Below, in pieces: positions 46,001-51,834 of a DNA stretch of 51,834 nt; position 1 is the stretch's first letter, and each line of letters starts with the position of its first letter. The translations under genes and the position numbers were made by a program. The notes below the pieces were generated by a model. The model searched no databases and had not been told where the DNA came from. It was given only the letters and a program-made list of their open reading frames with translations. Location: positions 1 through 51,834 of the forward strand of contig NZ_JAQOSP010000073.1 in NCBI RefSeq assembly GCF_030068475.1. Direction: 5' to 3'. The stretch is from Roseofilum acuticapitatum BLCC-M154. GTDB lineage: Bacteria; Cyanobacteriota; Cyanobacteriia; Cyanobacteriales; Desertifilaceae.

Positions 46001-46765
46001 CAGGGGGAAACGTTCTTGGCGCGAGAGGGTGATGATTGGGCGATCGCGCTGCAAGGTGATGATAATATTTATGGTGAAAGTGGGGATGATTGGTTAATTG
46101 CGAATCAAGGAATGGATTGGGTGGATGGGGGGTTGGGGAATGATTGGATTCATGGGGGACAGGGAAATGATGGGGTGCGCGGGGGAGAAGGAAATGATGT
46201 GTTGTTTGGGGATAGGGGGGATGATTTTGTCGAGGGGAATGATGGCGATGATTTTCTCTCTGGTAATATGGGTAATGATTTTCTGGATGGCGGTTTAGGG
46301 GATGATGTTGTTCATGGTGGACAGGATAGCGATCGCCTGCGCGGGGATGATGGCAAGGATACGTTATTGGGAGATTTAGGCAACGATTGCATTCAAGGTA
46401 ATTTAGGTGACGATTGGCTTCTGGGAAATCAAGGAGATGATAAGTTATGGGGAAATGCTGGGAATGATTGCCTCTGGGGAGGTCAAGGCAATGATATCCT
46501 GATGGGTGGAGTCGGAGAGGATGTATTATTTGGAGATGGGGGTAATGATATCTTTGTGCTGGGGATGGGAGAAGGAATAGATCGGATCATGGACTTTGGA
46601 GTGGGCGATCGCCTGGGTTTATCTAATGGCTTAAGCTATACTCAGCTCACCCTATCCCAAAATGGTCAGAATGCGATCGTTTCCATCAACAACCAAGTTT
46701 TAGCCATCCTAGAAGGGGTAAGCTCTGGGACTATTCAAGAGAGTCACTTTGTTAGTGTGGCTTAG
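40001..46765 (+). CDS. Giant multidomain RTX surface/secreted protein
   Basis: A 2254-residue modular protein without a signal peptide, probably exported by a type I system through its C-terminal RTX region. In order: a propeller-like region (about 1-310); a right-handed beta-helix with four 28-residue GGGIYNNSTGTVNV repeats (about 320-560); a lamin-tail domain (ISEIMYDPN, about 636-790); a beta-rich region (830-970); Ig-like repeats (about 990-1704); two Calx-beta domains (1706-1929); a proline-rich linker (about 1930-1966); and RTX nonapeptides (GNDWIHGGQGND type, about 1987-2187). The Ig-like and Calx-beta parts suggest adhesion. No transporter genes for it are beside it. Confidence 0.88.
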   Translation: MSLIDNTTAQWTVNTPIGNNNHYLNNNFSAAGNPLAGTIDGGPVEYRAADGTVVNSYNNNIPTLLDGAKSALEFGSYIFFTGDNAQGIRRIDNDWSSNVTGYQATAEQTESITTDGTYIYGNNDVNRDQIIQWSVTNNPGDFSLTQQWAQDVGTGGRFRGISYFDHGSGNDYIYASDGGASGTGDKIWAFDADTGNATAVNFNGTDITVPGTDLVYQAIVHEVGGRKLLMAATTSELHVWDMLSPTTTISATPTETYTIAGPNPNQLRDSSANPLGAGFLGASATGSQLFLGHGSQVLAYELAATPLSTEVTNTNDSGEGSLRQALIHAAANPGADTITFGGMMFGGIFPSMVFTDPIPDTITLTSGELTYFSKAGNDLTIQAPGNAPLTVSGNNLSRVFNFDSTSEITIDGLTIANGNASDGGGGIYNNSTGTVNVTNSTLSSNFASPFGGGGIYNNSTGTVNVINSTLSNNFASPFSSGGGIYNNSTGTVNVINSTLSSNFAYFFGGGIFNSSTGTVNVRNTIIAGNTASSPDPDVSGTFTSNNRNVIGDTTGSTGFGGTDIIGVAPNTVINTTLADNGGTTQTHALVAGSPALDAGNNADVPGTITTDQRGTGFDRISNSTVDIGAYETQVSPLVISEIMYDPNSAEDDWEWIEVYNSGSSTIDLSGYFLDDNNTLEHFFPNIASGSIAAGSSAILFNDDDLDASDFEAAWGTGITLIGVTNWGAMGLNNGGDTVGLWDSFTSYSGDHTTHANAIETVNYGSAGFPDPVGASIYLTNLTANNTVSSNWATSTTGGSTPLGTGYLSANAGGNSGSDIGSPGGTLSAVTLSSGTIAAASVPSGTTNHPLYQLDLAVTTANAQLTGATFTTGGSYVTADIVPNSFELFYSTDTIFDAGDTSLGTQAVVTSGNTLAFTGLSQTINNGNTGTLFLVADIATGATAGNTINIAAPNLSDITFTSASKTGTPTAAGAQTFDALPTLTSITSTTSDGTFGVGGTLNVTVNFSENVTLAGGNLTLNLDSGGTVTITPFTNANSASGTYTVGAGQNSTDLNSTGLTLAGGATLQDATANNVTLTIPPGQSLADNKALVIDTTAPAAPSTPDMTAATDTGSSNSDNTTSDTTPTFTGTAEANSTVTLTSSVDGTVGTTTADGLGNWTITASTLNAVAHNITATATDTAGNTSSASLPLGITVDTTAPTVTVEQAVGQGDPTTGSPINYTVTFSEPVTGFATGDVTLGGTAGATTDAVTGSGTTYNIAVSGMTASGTVIASLAAGVATDIAGNANTASTSTDNTVTFNNDPTAPTLTSITRQTPSITPTNADTLVFRATFDEDVQSVDASDFSVMGTTATITGVNAVSASVYDITVSGGDLAGLNGTVGLDVAVGQNITDLSANALPTAEPGTDEVYTVDNTAPSTPTTSSITTDTGTSSSDGVTSDSTLVFAGTAEANSTIEVFINGSSIGTTTADGFGSWSFDHTGTTLADGNYNLTAVATDSAGNVGSASSAFAITVDTIAPAAPLAADMSAASDTGSSNSDNITSNTTPTFTGTAEANSIVTLTSSVDGTIGTATADGSGNWSITASALSAGNHNITATVSDAAGNTSAASSALGITVDTTAPTVTVNSLSTLDTTPALTGTVDDNSASIQVTVNGNSYTGTNNGDGTWTLADNTISLALSAGTYEVAVAATDSAGNAGNDSSSNELVVATPEIQFSEASYAANEGDGTTNLITLTRNTTVGISEVQVSVTGGEATGNADYTDSDFPLTVVFNEGEDSKTVAVPIIDDTVDEPDETISFEVTAQNNATIGAQSTTTLNIADNDAEPNLSINDVTVNEDAGTLTFTVSLDAASAQEITVDYATADGTATAGSDYTSINGTLTFAAGETSQGITINITDDSLDETNETFTVDLSSANNATISDAQGVGTITDNDVAVTPSPVPSPSPITPPSPVVPPSPVTPPSPPANAPVSVSCPLLNSPPVFPALNLTEMTREGTSFADILFGNNQGETFLAREGDDWAIALQGDDNIYGESGDDWLIANQGMDWVDGGLGNDWIHGGQGNDGVRGGEGNDVLFGDRGDDFVEGNDGDDFLSGNMGNDFLDGGLGDDVVHGGQDSDRLRGDDGKDTLLGDLGNDCIQGNLGDDWLLGNQGDDKLWGNAGNDCLWGGQGNDILMGGVGEDVLFGDGGNDIFVLGMGEGIDRIMDFGVGDRLGLSNGLSYTQLTLSQNGQNAIVSINNQVLAILEGVSSGTIQESHFVSVA
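41265..41570 (+). repeat. 84-nt in-gene repeats encoding beta-helix coils
   Basis: Four copies of a unit containing GGTGGTGGAATTTATAACAA, starting near 41276, 41360, 41447 and 41528. The nucleotide sequence is nearly conserved between the first three. It is a recent tandem expansion inside the RTX gene and a likely site of copy-number change. Confidence 0.85.
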
Positions 46766-46769
46766 GTTT

Positions 46770-46803
46770 TTAATTTTTAATTTTTAATTTTTAATTTTTA
46801 ATT
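46770..46803. repeat. TTTTTAAT tandem microsatellite
   Basis: Four to five TTTTTAAT units between the convergent RTX gene and ABC-2 permease gene. The same type of run is at 14258-14280 and, reversed, at 16036-16080. Confidence 0.75.
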
Positions 46804-46805
46804 GA

Positions 46806-47627
46806 TTAGTCTTGTTGTGTGGTGAATTCACGAGCGCCGACTAGGGAAAGGGCGATCGCCATCGCCAGCAGTACTGGGATAGAATACCAGGGAAACTGAG
46901 CCATATTATAAGCCGCAGATCGCAAGCCCAAGGTCGTATAGGTGAGCGGCAGTAAGTAGACAATGCCTTTGAGAATACTGGGAAGAGTAGAGGGATCGAA
47001 AAATGTACCGCCTAAAAAGGACATGGGAATAATCAGAAAGTTGTTGTAAAGTCCCACCGTTTCCAAGGATTTGACCTGCAAACCCACTAATACGCCTAAT
47101 CCGGCAAAAACAGCGCAATTGAGGATAATCAGCAGTAAAAATAACGGATTCAAGAAACTCCAAGCCTTACCCGTAAACAGAACAGCCACCAAAATCACCG
47201 AACCCGAAGTCATTAACCCACGCACCACTCCCGCCAGCATTTTCCCCAAGTATAAAGCCAAGGGATGAACGGGCATGAGTAACATTTCCTCAAAGTTTTT
47301 CGTATACAGACGTTCCCCACAAATAGAAAATACGGTTCCGGCAAAACTAATGGTCATCGAAGAGAGCGCCACCATTCCCGGTAAGATAAACTCTAAATAG
47401 GTATCACCGACGGGTGGAGTCATTGCCCTATCTAGGGTTGAACCGAGTCCGAGACCAAAGGCAAGGATATAGATGAGGGGAGAAACTAACCCGGAAGCCG
47501 CCACTGGTGCAAGTCTGACGCGCAAATCAAGCCATTCTCCCCATAAAATGGTTATGCTATCGGCCCAGAGGGTAGAGAGTTCGTAGAGTGAGGGATAACG
47601 ACGATATAGAGGTTTGAGAAAAGCCAC
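46806..47627 (-). CDS. ABC-2 type transporter permease
   Basis: A 273-residue inner-membrane protein with six predicted spans and the ABC-2 signature region (YLEFILPGMVALSSM, LLPLTYTTLGLRSAAYN). Members export polysaccharides, drugs or lipids with a separate ATPase. No ATPase gene is adjacent, so the partner lies elsewhere. The start is GTG at 47627. Confidence 0.88.
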   Translation of the reverse strand: MAFLKPLYRRYPSLYELSTLWADSITILWGEWLDLRVRLAPVAASGLVSPLIYILAFGLGLGSTLDRAMTPPVGDTYLEFILPGMVALSSMTISFAGTVFSICGERLYTKNFEEMLLMPVHPLALYLGKMLAGVVRGLMTSGSVILVAVLFTGKAWSFLNPLFLLLIILNCAVFAGLGVLVGLQVKSLETVGLYNNFLIIPMSFLGGTFFDPSTLPSILKGIVYLLPLTYTTLGLRSAAYNMAQFPWYSIPVLLAMAIALSLVGAREFTTQQD

Positions 47628-47703
47628 GGCGAGTTAGGGAACGGTCAAAGTTAACGAATTTTAATATATCACTTGAGGTGGATTGTGGGTCAGGATCAAT
47701 AGA

Positions 47704-47800
47704 TATAGCGCTTCGCGATAGTATGTTTACAATAATCCGTAGGGGCGAACGCCAGAAAGTCCCTACATGCGCCTTTATCTGTAAACATTATAGCGCACAG
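47704..47800. repeat. Palindromic MITE-like intergenic repeat
   Basis: ATGTTTACA (47723-47731) pairs with TGTAAACAT (47780-47788), and GTAGGGG with CCCTAC inside. Outer flanks TATAGCGC and TTATAGCGC also resemble inverted ends. About 97 bp, non-coding. A mobile palindrome or a structured RNA are both possible. Confidence 0.55.
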
Positions 47801-47850
47801 TGCTGTATTCAAATTGATTATTAGGAGATCGGTTTGATCTAGAATCTCAG

Positions 47851-48609
47851 CTAGATTTCCTCCTGAAGCTCAGGCTCATCCCCAGGCAATACTAACTCAG
47901 GCAACACCAACTTTAAGGGCTTCCATAATATCCAGTTTTGGATATATAGGAGTTGTCGCAGAGGACTTTTAATCACAACTAACAATAATCCAATCGACAT
48001 CAAACACCAAACTGCTGGCCATTCATTAATATTATTGGTCAACAGTCGAGCAAGAACAGGCCCCACCATAATATGGTAAACTGTAAACTTCCAAGAACCA
48101 TAGAGGAGAGGAACCAGGAAAACGGGAATAAAATACCCTAAATATAGCCATTTGATATCATTAAGAGGCGCTCCCCAAGCGATGTGCCAGTTTCCAGAAA
48201 CGGAACATAAATGTTCGCTACAAAACGGAACATGGCCAATGTCACATCGATTCGCCCATTCAAAGGGGTAAATCATCAGGAATAGCAGGATTGTCCCTAC
48301 AAAACAGGTTCCATAAACAAAGGGACGAATTTGCTTATAAACGGATTCTGGTATGAAATGCATGGAAAACGCATTCACAAAAAAGGGTTGGAAGGCAATA
48401 TGTAAGCTTCCTAGTAGAGTTAAGATTTGGTTTAAAGGTAAACCACATTGATCGATTACCGTATACGTGGCTGCCTGTAGCATTTCCATTAGGGAAAAAT
48501 AAGCTAAAGGCATCCATAGTTTCTTGTCTTCACCCTTGATAGCAATATAGAGAGTGCTTGTCAACCCTAATGTCGCTAATGTGGCCGAAGCTTGTCCATT
48601 CCAACACAT
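47851..48609 (-). CDS. DUF5765-like multi-span membrane protein
   Basis: A 252-residue polytopic membrane protein with about seven spans. It begins MCWNGQASATLATLGLTSTL and carries conserved Cys/Trp positions (DIGHVPFCSEHLCSVSGNWH). This matches the DUF5765 family as I recall it. Function is unknown. It stands between the ABC-2 permease and a short-chain dehydrogenase, all on the minus strand, with gaps over 100 bp. Confidence 0.75.
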   Translation of the reverse strand: MCWNGQASATLATLGLTSTLYIAIKGEDKKLWMPLAYFSLMEMLQAATYTVIDQCGLPLNQILTLLGSLHIAFQPFFVNAFSMHFIPESVYKQIRPFVYGTCFVGTILLFLMIYPFEWANRCDIGHVPFCSEHLCSVSGNWHIAWGAPLNDIKWLYLGYFIPVFLVPLLYGSWKFTVYHIMVGPVLARLLTNNINEWPAVWCLMSIGLLLVVIKSPLRQLLYIQNWILWKPLKLVLPELVLPGDEPELQEEI

Positions 48610-48716
48610 AATGGTAGGTTCCTAATCAGTACCAGTATTTTAAACAAAAATGCTAATTCTGGATCTTTGAAGGCTCCCCATGGGGATGAACCTGGACTAA
48701 ATCCTCAGTCAATCTC

Positions 48717-49694
48717 TCAAACTTGTGGAGATTTCAGCACGCTAGGAACTAAGATCCACCAGGGAACATAGAGACTCGGAAGCCAGGAAGAATAGGGACG
48801 TAACTGGGGCAAAATCATGGGCAAAATAAACTGTAAGGAGCGCAAAGAGGCGGGTTGATTTCCGTCTCGGTCTACGACACCATAGCGCCGGGCTTGTTCG
48901 GCGACAATCTGTACTTTTCCGGTGCGTTTTATGATGTGAGAATCGGCAGCAAGACAGGCAATTACTCGACCTGTTAATAGGGGAGTTTCCCAGTTAAAAC
49001 CGTCGGCAAAAGGGTTGCCTCTCTCTGGTGGGGTTCCGCTCGATTCTTGTTCTTGAGCAAATTGGGTAAATTTTTCTGTGCCGACGATTCCCGGCCAAAT
49101 GGAGAGGGAGGTAATGTTATGGGGTTTAAGTTCTAAGGCTAATTCTAGGGCTAGGCGATCGCACGCTGTTTTACCCACTCCATACAGTACCCCAAATAGG
49201 GGAAACAATCCCCCCCAAGAAGACAGGGTACAAATGAGTCCTTGTTTCCGAGGAACCATCATCCGCGCTGCATACACACTGGCAATATAATGCCCCCGCA
49301 ACCCCACATGATTGACCCGATCCCATAAATTGGGTTCTAATTCCCAAAAAGATTGACCATAGGTTTCTTTGAGCATAGATACGGCAGAATAAGCATTATT
49401 CACCAACAGATCGAGTTGTCCTTTTTGTTCATCCGCAATACGCTCGAATAACAAACGCACCTGCTCATCATCACCATGATCCACTTGTACCGGAATGGCT
49501 GCCCCACTCACTTTTTCTAGTTCCTTTTGGGTTTCTTCTAAGCTCCCCATTCCTGGCTCAGAACTGTACAGAGTTCTGCCAGTAATATAAACGGTTGCGC
49601 CAGCTTCTGCCAAACCGATGGCAATTCCTTTTCCTAACCCACGAGAGGCTCCGGTAACTAGGGCAATTTTTCCTTCGAGTGGTTTTGATGTCAT
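48717..49694 (-). CDS. Short-chain dehydrogenase/reductase
   Basis: A 325-residue classical SDR. The cofactor motif is TGASRGLGKGIA. NNAYS and a Tyr-x-x-x-Lys pair in VLYGVGKTACDRLA follow. The long C-terminal part and overall pattern resemble the DHRS1 group. The substrate is unknown. The C-terminal ~60 residues include a hydrophobic end (WLPSLYVPWWILVPSV) that may attach to membranes. Confidence 0.88.
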   Translation of the reverse strand: MTSKPLEGKIALVTGASRGLGKGIAIGLAEAGATVYITGRTLYSSEPGMGSLEETQKELEKVSGAAIPVQVDHGDDEQVRLLFERIADEQKGQLDLLVNNAYSAVSMLKETYGQSFWELEPNLWDRVNHVGLRGHYIASVYAARMMVPRKQGLICTLSSWGGLFPLFGVLYGVGKTACDRLALELALELKPHNITSLSIWPGIVGTEKFTQFAQEQESSGTPPERGNPFADGFNWETPLLTGRVIACLAADSHIIKRTGKVQIVAEQARRYGVVDRDGNQPASLRSLQFILPMILPQLRPYSSWLPSLYVPWWILVPSVLKSPQV

Positions 49695-49764
49695 TATGTT
49701 CTGCGGTTATTTCTATGTCCACAATTATTGTTCTGCTTTAGATGATAAATCAGTTCTTCTTTAG

Positions 49765-49888
49765 AAAGGTAGGGAGCATTAAAGGCAGCGAGGATCAAAG
49801 GTAGGGAGCATTAAAGGCAGCAAGGATCAAAGGTAGGGAGCATTAAAGGCAGCAAGGATCAAAGGTAGGGAGCATTAAAGGCAGCGAG
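49765..49888. repeat. 32-bp tandem repeat upstream of ilvA
   Basis: Four copies of a 32-bp unit beginning AAAGGTAGGGAGCATTAAAG, at 49765, 49797, 49829 and 49861; the last is incomplete and runs into GCAGGATGCTCGCACTCC, part of the dispersed repeat family. Copies differ only at one G/A position. They sit in the divergent promoter region of the SDR gene and ilvA. Confidence 0.9.
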
Positions 49889-49983
49889 CAGGATGCTCGC
49901 ACTCCTTCGATTTTGCCCAGAGGATCGGAAGATGATACAGTAAAATATTGTGCCCATGCTCTCCACCCCGTTCCCCAGATCTC

Positions 49984-51495
49984 ATGTTTTGTGATTATCT
50001 CGTCCAAATTCTCACGGCTCGCGTGTATGATGTTGCCCAAGAAACGCCCCTCGAAGTGGCAAGCAACCTTTCGCGGCGACTGGGGAATCGACTGCTGCTG
50101 AAACGGGAAGATATGCAATCGGTATTTTCGTTTAAGCTGCGGGGAGCCTATAACCGGATGGCGAAATTGCCCCCAGAGCAGTTGGAACAGGGGGTAATTG
50201 CCTCTTCTGCGGGGAATCATGCCCAAGGAGTGGCTCTGGCGGCGCGGCATTTGGGAAGTCGGGCGTTAATTGTGATGCCGGTAACGACACCGCAGGTAAA
50301 AGTGGATGCGGTGCGATCGCATGGTGGAGAAGTAGTATTATACGGTGAAACCTATGATGAAGCCTATGGCCATGCCCGCGAACTCGAAGCCCAGAAAGGC
50401 TTGACGTTTATTCATCCGTTTAATGATCCGGATGTGATTGCGGGACAGGGAACCATCGGTATGGAGATTTTACGCCAATATCAACAGCCCATCCATGCTA
50501 TTTTTGTGGCCATTGGTGGCGGCGGTCTCATTTCTGGCATTGCTGCCTACGTGAAACGCTTACATCCAGAAACTAAGATTATTGGCGTAGAGCCAGTGGA
50601 CTCGGATGCCATGAATCAATCCTTGAAAGCGGGAAAGCGCGTAAGATTGCCCCAAGTGGGCTTGTTTGCTGATGGGGTAGCGGTGCGGGAAGTGGGAGAG
50701 GAAACCTTCCGTCTCTGTCAGCAATATGTGGATGAGATTATTTTGGTGGAAACCGATGATACTTGTGCGGCGATTAAGGATGTATTTGAAGATACGAGAT
50801 CTATTGTGGAACCTGCGGGGGCTTTGGCGATCGCCGGCGCGAAAGCCTATGTAGAGCGCGAAAAGATCCAAGGACAAACCCTCGTCGCCATTACCTGCGG
50901 TGCGAATATGAACTTCGATCGCCTGCGGTTTGTCGCCGAACGAGCGGAATTTGGGGAACGCCGAGAAGCCATTTTTGCCGTCACCATTCCCGAAAAACCG
51001 GGCAGTTTACGCCGCTTCTGCGACTGTTTAGGCACGCGCAATCTCACAGAATTTAACTATAGAATCGCCGATCGCACTCGCGCCCATATCTTTGTGGGCG
51101 TGCAAATAAAAGACCGCTTGGATGCCGCCCAAATCGCTAAAACCTTTGAAGAAACGGGGTTTAAGACCCTAGAATTAACCGATGATGAACTCACCAAAAT
51201 GCACCTACGGCATATGGTGGGCGGGCGATCGCCCCTAGCCGAACATGAATTAATATACCGCTTTGAATTCCCCGAACGTCCCGGCGCACTGATGAAATTT
51301 GTCGCCTCCATGAGTCCAAACTGGAATATTAGCCTTTTCCACTATCGCAATAATGGTGCAGACTATGGGCGTATTGTGGTTGGGATGCAAGTTCCGCCGG
51401 AAGAAATGGCAGAATGGCAAGCCTTTTTAGACAGTTTGGGCTATCGCTATTGGGACGAAAATCATAATCCTGCCTATAAATTATTCTTGGCTTGA
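49984..51495 (+). CDS. ilvA: Threonine ammonia-lyase (threonine deaminase)
   Basis: A 503-residue PLP enzyme converting threonine to 2-oxobutanoate, the first step of isoleucine synthesis. Lys51 in SFKLRGAYN holds PLP, and SSAGNHAQGVA and GGGGLISG bind its ring and phosphate. Two regulatory ACT-like subdomains fill about 325-503 (REAIFAVTIPEKPGSLRRF, YRFEFPERPGALMKF), typical of feedback-inhibited biosynthetic enzymes. A longer frame starts at 49948, but the MFCDYLVQILTARVYDVAQE start at 49984 matches cyanobacterial relatives. Confidence 0.95.
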   Translation: MFCDYLVQILTARVYDVAQETPLEVASNLSRRLGNRLLLKREDMQSVFSFKLRGAYNRMAKLPPEQLEQGVIASSAGNHAQGVALAARHLGSRALIVMPVTTPQVKVDAVRSHGGEVVLYGETYDEAYGHARELEAQKGLTFIHPFNDPDVIAGQGTIGMEILRQYQQPIHAIFVAIGGGGLISGIAAYVKRLHPETKIIGVEPVDSDAMNQSLKAGKRVRLPQVGLFADGVAVREVGEETFRLCQQYVDEIILVETDDTCAAIKDVFEDTRSIVEPAGALAIAGAKAYVEREKIQGQTLVAITCGANMNFDRLRFVAERAEFGERREAIFAVTIPEKPGSLRRFCDCLGTRNLTEFNYRIADRTRAHIFVGVQIKDRLDAAQIAKTFEETGFKTLELTDDELTKMHLRHMVGGRSPLAEHELIYRFEFPERPGALMKFVASMSPNWNISLFHYRNNGADYGRIVVGMQVPPEEMAEWQAFLDSLGYRYWDENHNPAYKLFLA

Positions 51496-51538
51496 TTCAT
51501 GCAAGGCTTTCTGTTCTGATGAGATACGTTAAAATCTC

Positions 51539-51691
51539 TATAGCTAGTCTAAATGATTTGTGCAACAGGAAATGCCCTCTCCCTATATCCCTCTCCCACG
51601 GGATTCTTGACTTTTTCCCCTTCTCCTGCGGGAGAAGGGGGCAGGGGGATGAGGGGCAGCTATTACATAACTCATTTAGGTTTGCTCTATA
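51539..51691. mobile_element. MITE, copy 2
   Basis: Reverse-complement copy of the element at 29489-29639. It runs from TATAGCTAGTCTAAATGA to TCATTTAGGTTTGCTCTATA with the same hairpin-rich centre (TCTCCTGCGGGAGAAGGGGG). Its centre differs from copy 1 by several changes (ACGGGATTCTTGAC for ACGGGAGAGGGAC), so the copies are not brand-new. Confidence 0.8.
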
Positions 51692-51733
51692 TCATAAACT
51701 GACCCCCTTAATTAACCATTGCATGTGAGCATC

Positions 51734-51834
51734 ATGGTTCAAACTCCTCTTTCTACAGAACTCCTCTATCCAGATTCTGACGGGTTACCGATGGCAGAAA
51801 ATACAGAACAATATGAGTGGATTGTACGTTTAGT
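51734..51834 (+). CDS. Uma2-family protein, N-terminal part only
   Basis: Opens MVQTPLSTELLYPDSDGLPM and runs to the window end with AENTEQYEWIVRL, the usual start of cyanobacterial Uma2 (DUF820) proteins. It is cut by the window, not truncated in nature as far as can be seen. Paralogue of the gene at 11961. Confidence 0.7.
   Translation, partial: MVQTPLSTELLYPDSDGLPMAENTEQYEWIVRL

Noticed and set aside
49765-49888. CRISPR-like array
   Set aside because: The 32-bp units follow each other directly with no variable spacers, so it is a tandem repeat.
51492-51728. 78-residue open frame after ilvA
   Set aside because: It runs through MITE copy 2 and has no family resemblance or ribosome site.

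Overview
The window is a chromosomal piece of a cyanobacterium, most likely a filamentous Oscillatoriales-type one. Three things point there: frequent HIP1 octamers (GCGATCGC); cyanobacterial families (PetM of cytochrome b6f, a Ycf39-like protein, cyanobacterial Hfq beside dapF, SigG with its membrane partner, DUF4327, ComFB); and many short palindromic intergenic repeats. No rRNA, tRNA or CRISPR array was recognised.

Layout. 0-17.7 kb is mostly housekeeping: rpe, a subtilase-like secreted protein, an SLH/glycosidase-like protein, dapF with a degenerate NucS-like protein, divergent hfq, an M23 peptidase, a ComFB-like regulator, sigG with its putative anti-sigma factor, a gamma-glutamylcyclotransferase-like gene, a Uma2-type nuclease, a retron-like reverse transcriptase (12.8-14.2 kb), an oxidoreductase, rnc and dapB. 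At 5.0-6.0 kb lies a decayed region with two copies of a ~340-bp sequence and an ISAs1-like transposase relic. 18.1-25.4 kb holds a multi-PAS adenylate cyclase, a YidD-VanX fusion and an lptA-lptB-lptF/G export cluster.

25.6-34.2 kb is the most unusual part. Two large genes begin with nearly the same ~90-residue leader and then diverge completely. One carries the DUF4157 'eCIS core' metalloprotease-like domain; the other has an SH3-like domain and an unrelated C-terminus. An AAA+ ATPase of the type found with extracellular contractile injection systems (eCIS) is transcribed divergently, and a YbjN-like protein follows the first effector candidate. The DNA carries scars of a segmental duplication (including a 9-codon remnant of the ATPase start) and a MITE insertion that splits the promoter of one copy. 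No sheath, tube or baseplate genes are present, so this looks like a satellite effector locus of an eCIS encoded elsewhere.

34.2-51.8 kb returns to core genes: NAD kinase, ycf39-like, petM, pdxA, DUF4327 and a cysteine desulfurase. These are interrupted by a 6.8-kb gene for a 2254-residue RTX surface or secreted protein with beta-helix, lamin-tail, Ig-like and Calx-beta modules. Then come an ABC-2 permease, a DUF5765 membrane protein, a short-chain dehydrogenase, ilvA, a second copy of the MITE, and the start of another Uma2 gene cut by the window end.

All functions are assigned by reading motifs and family resemblance; no database search was run.
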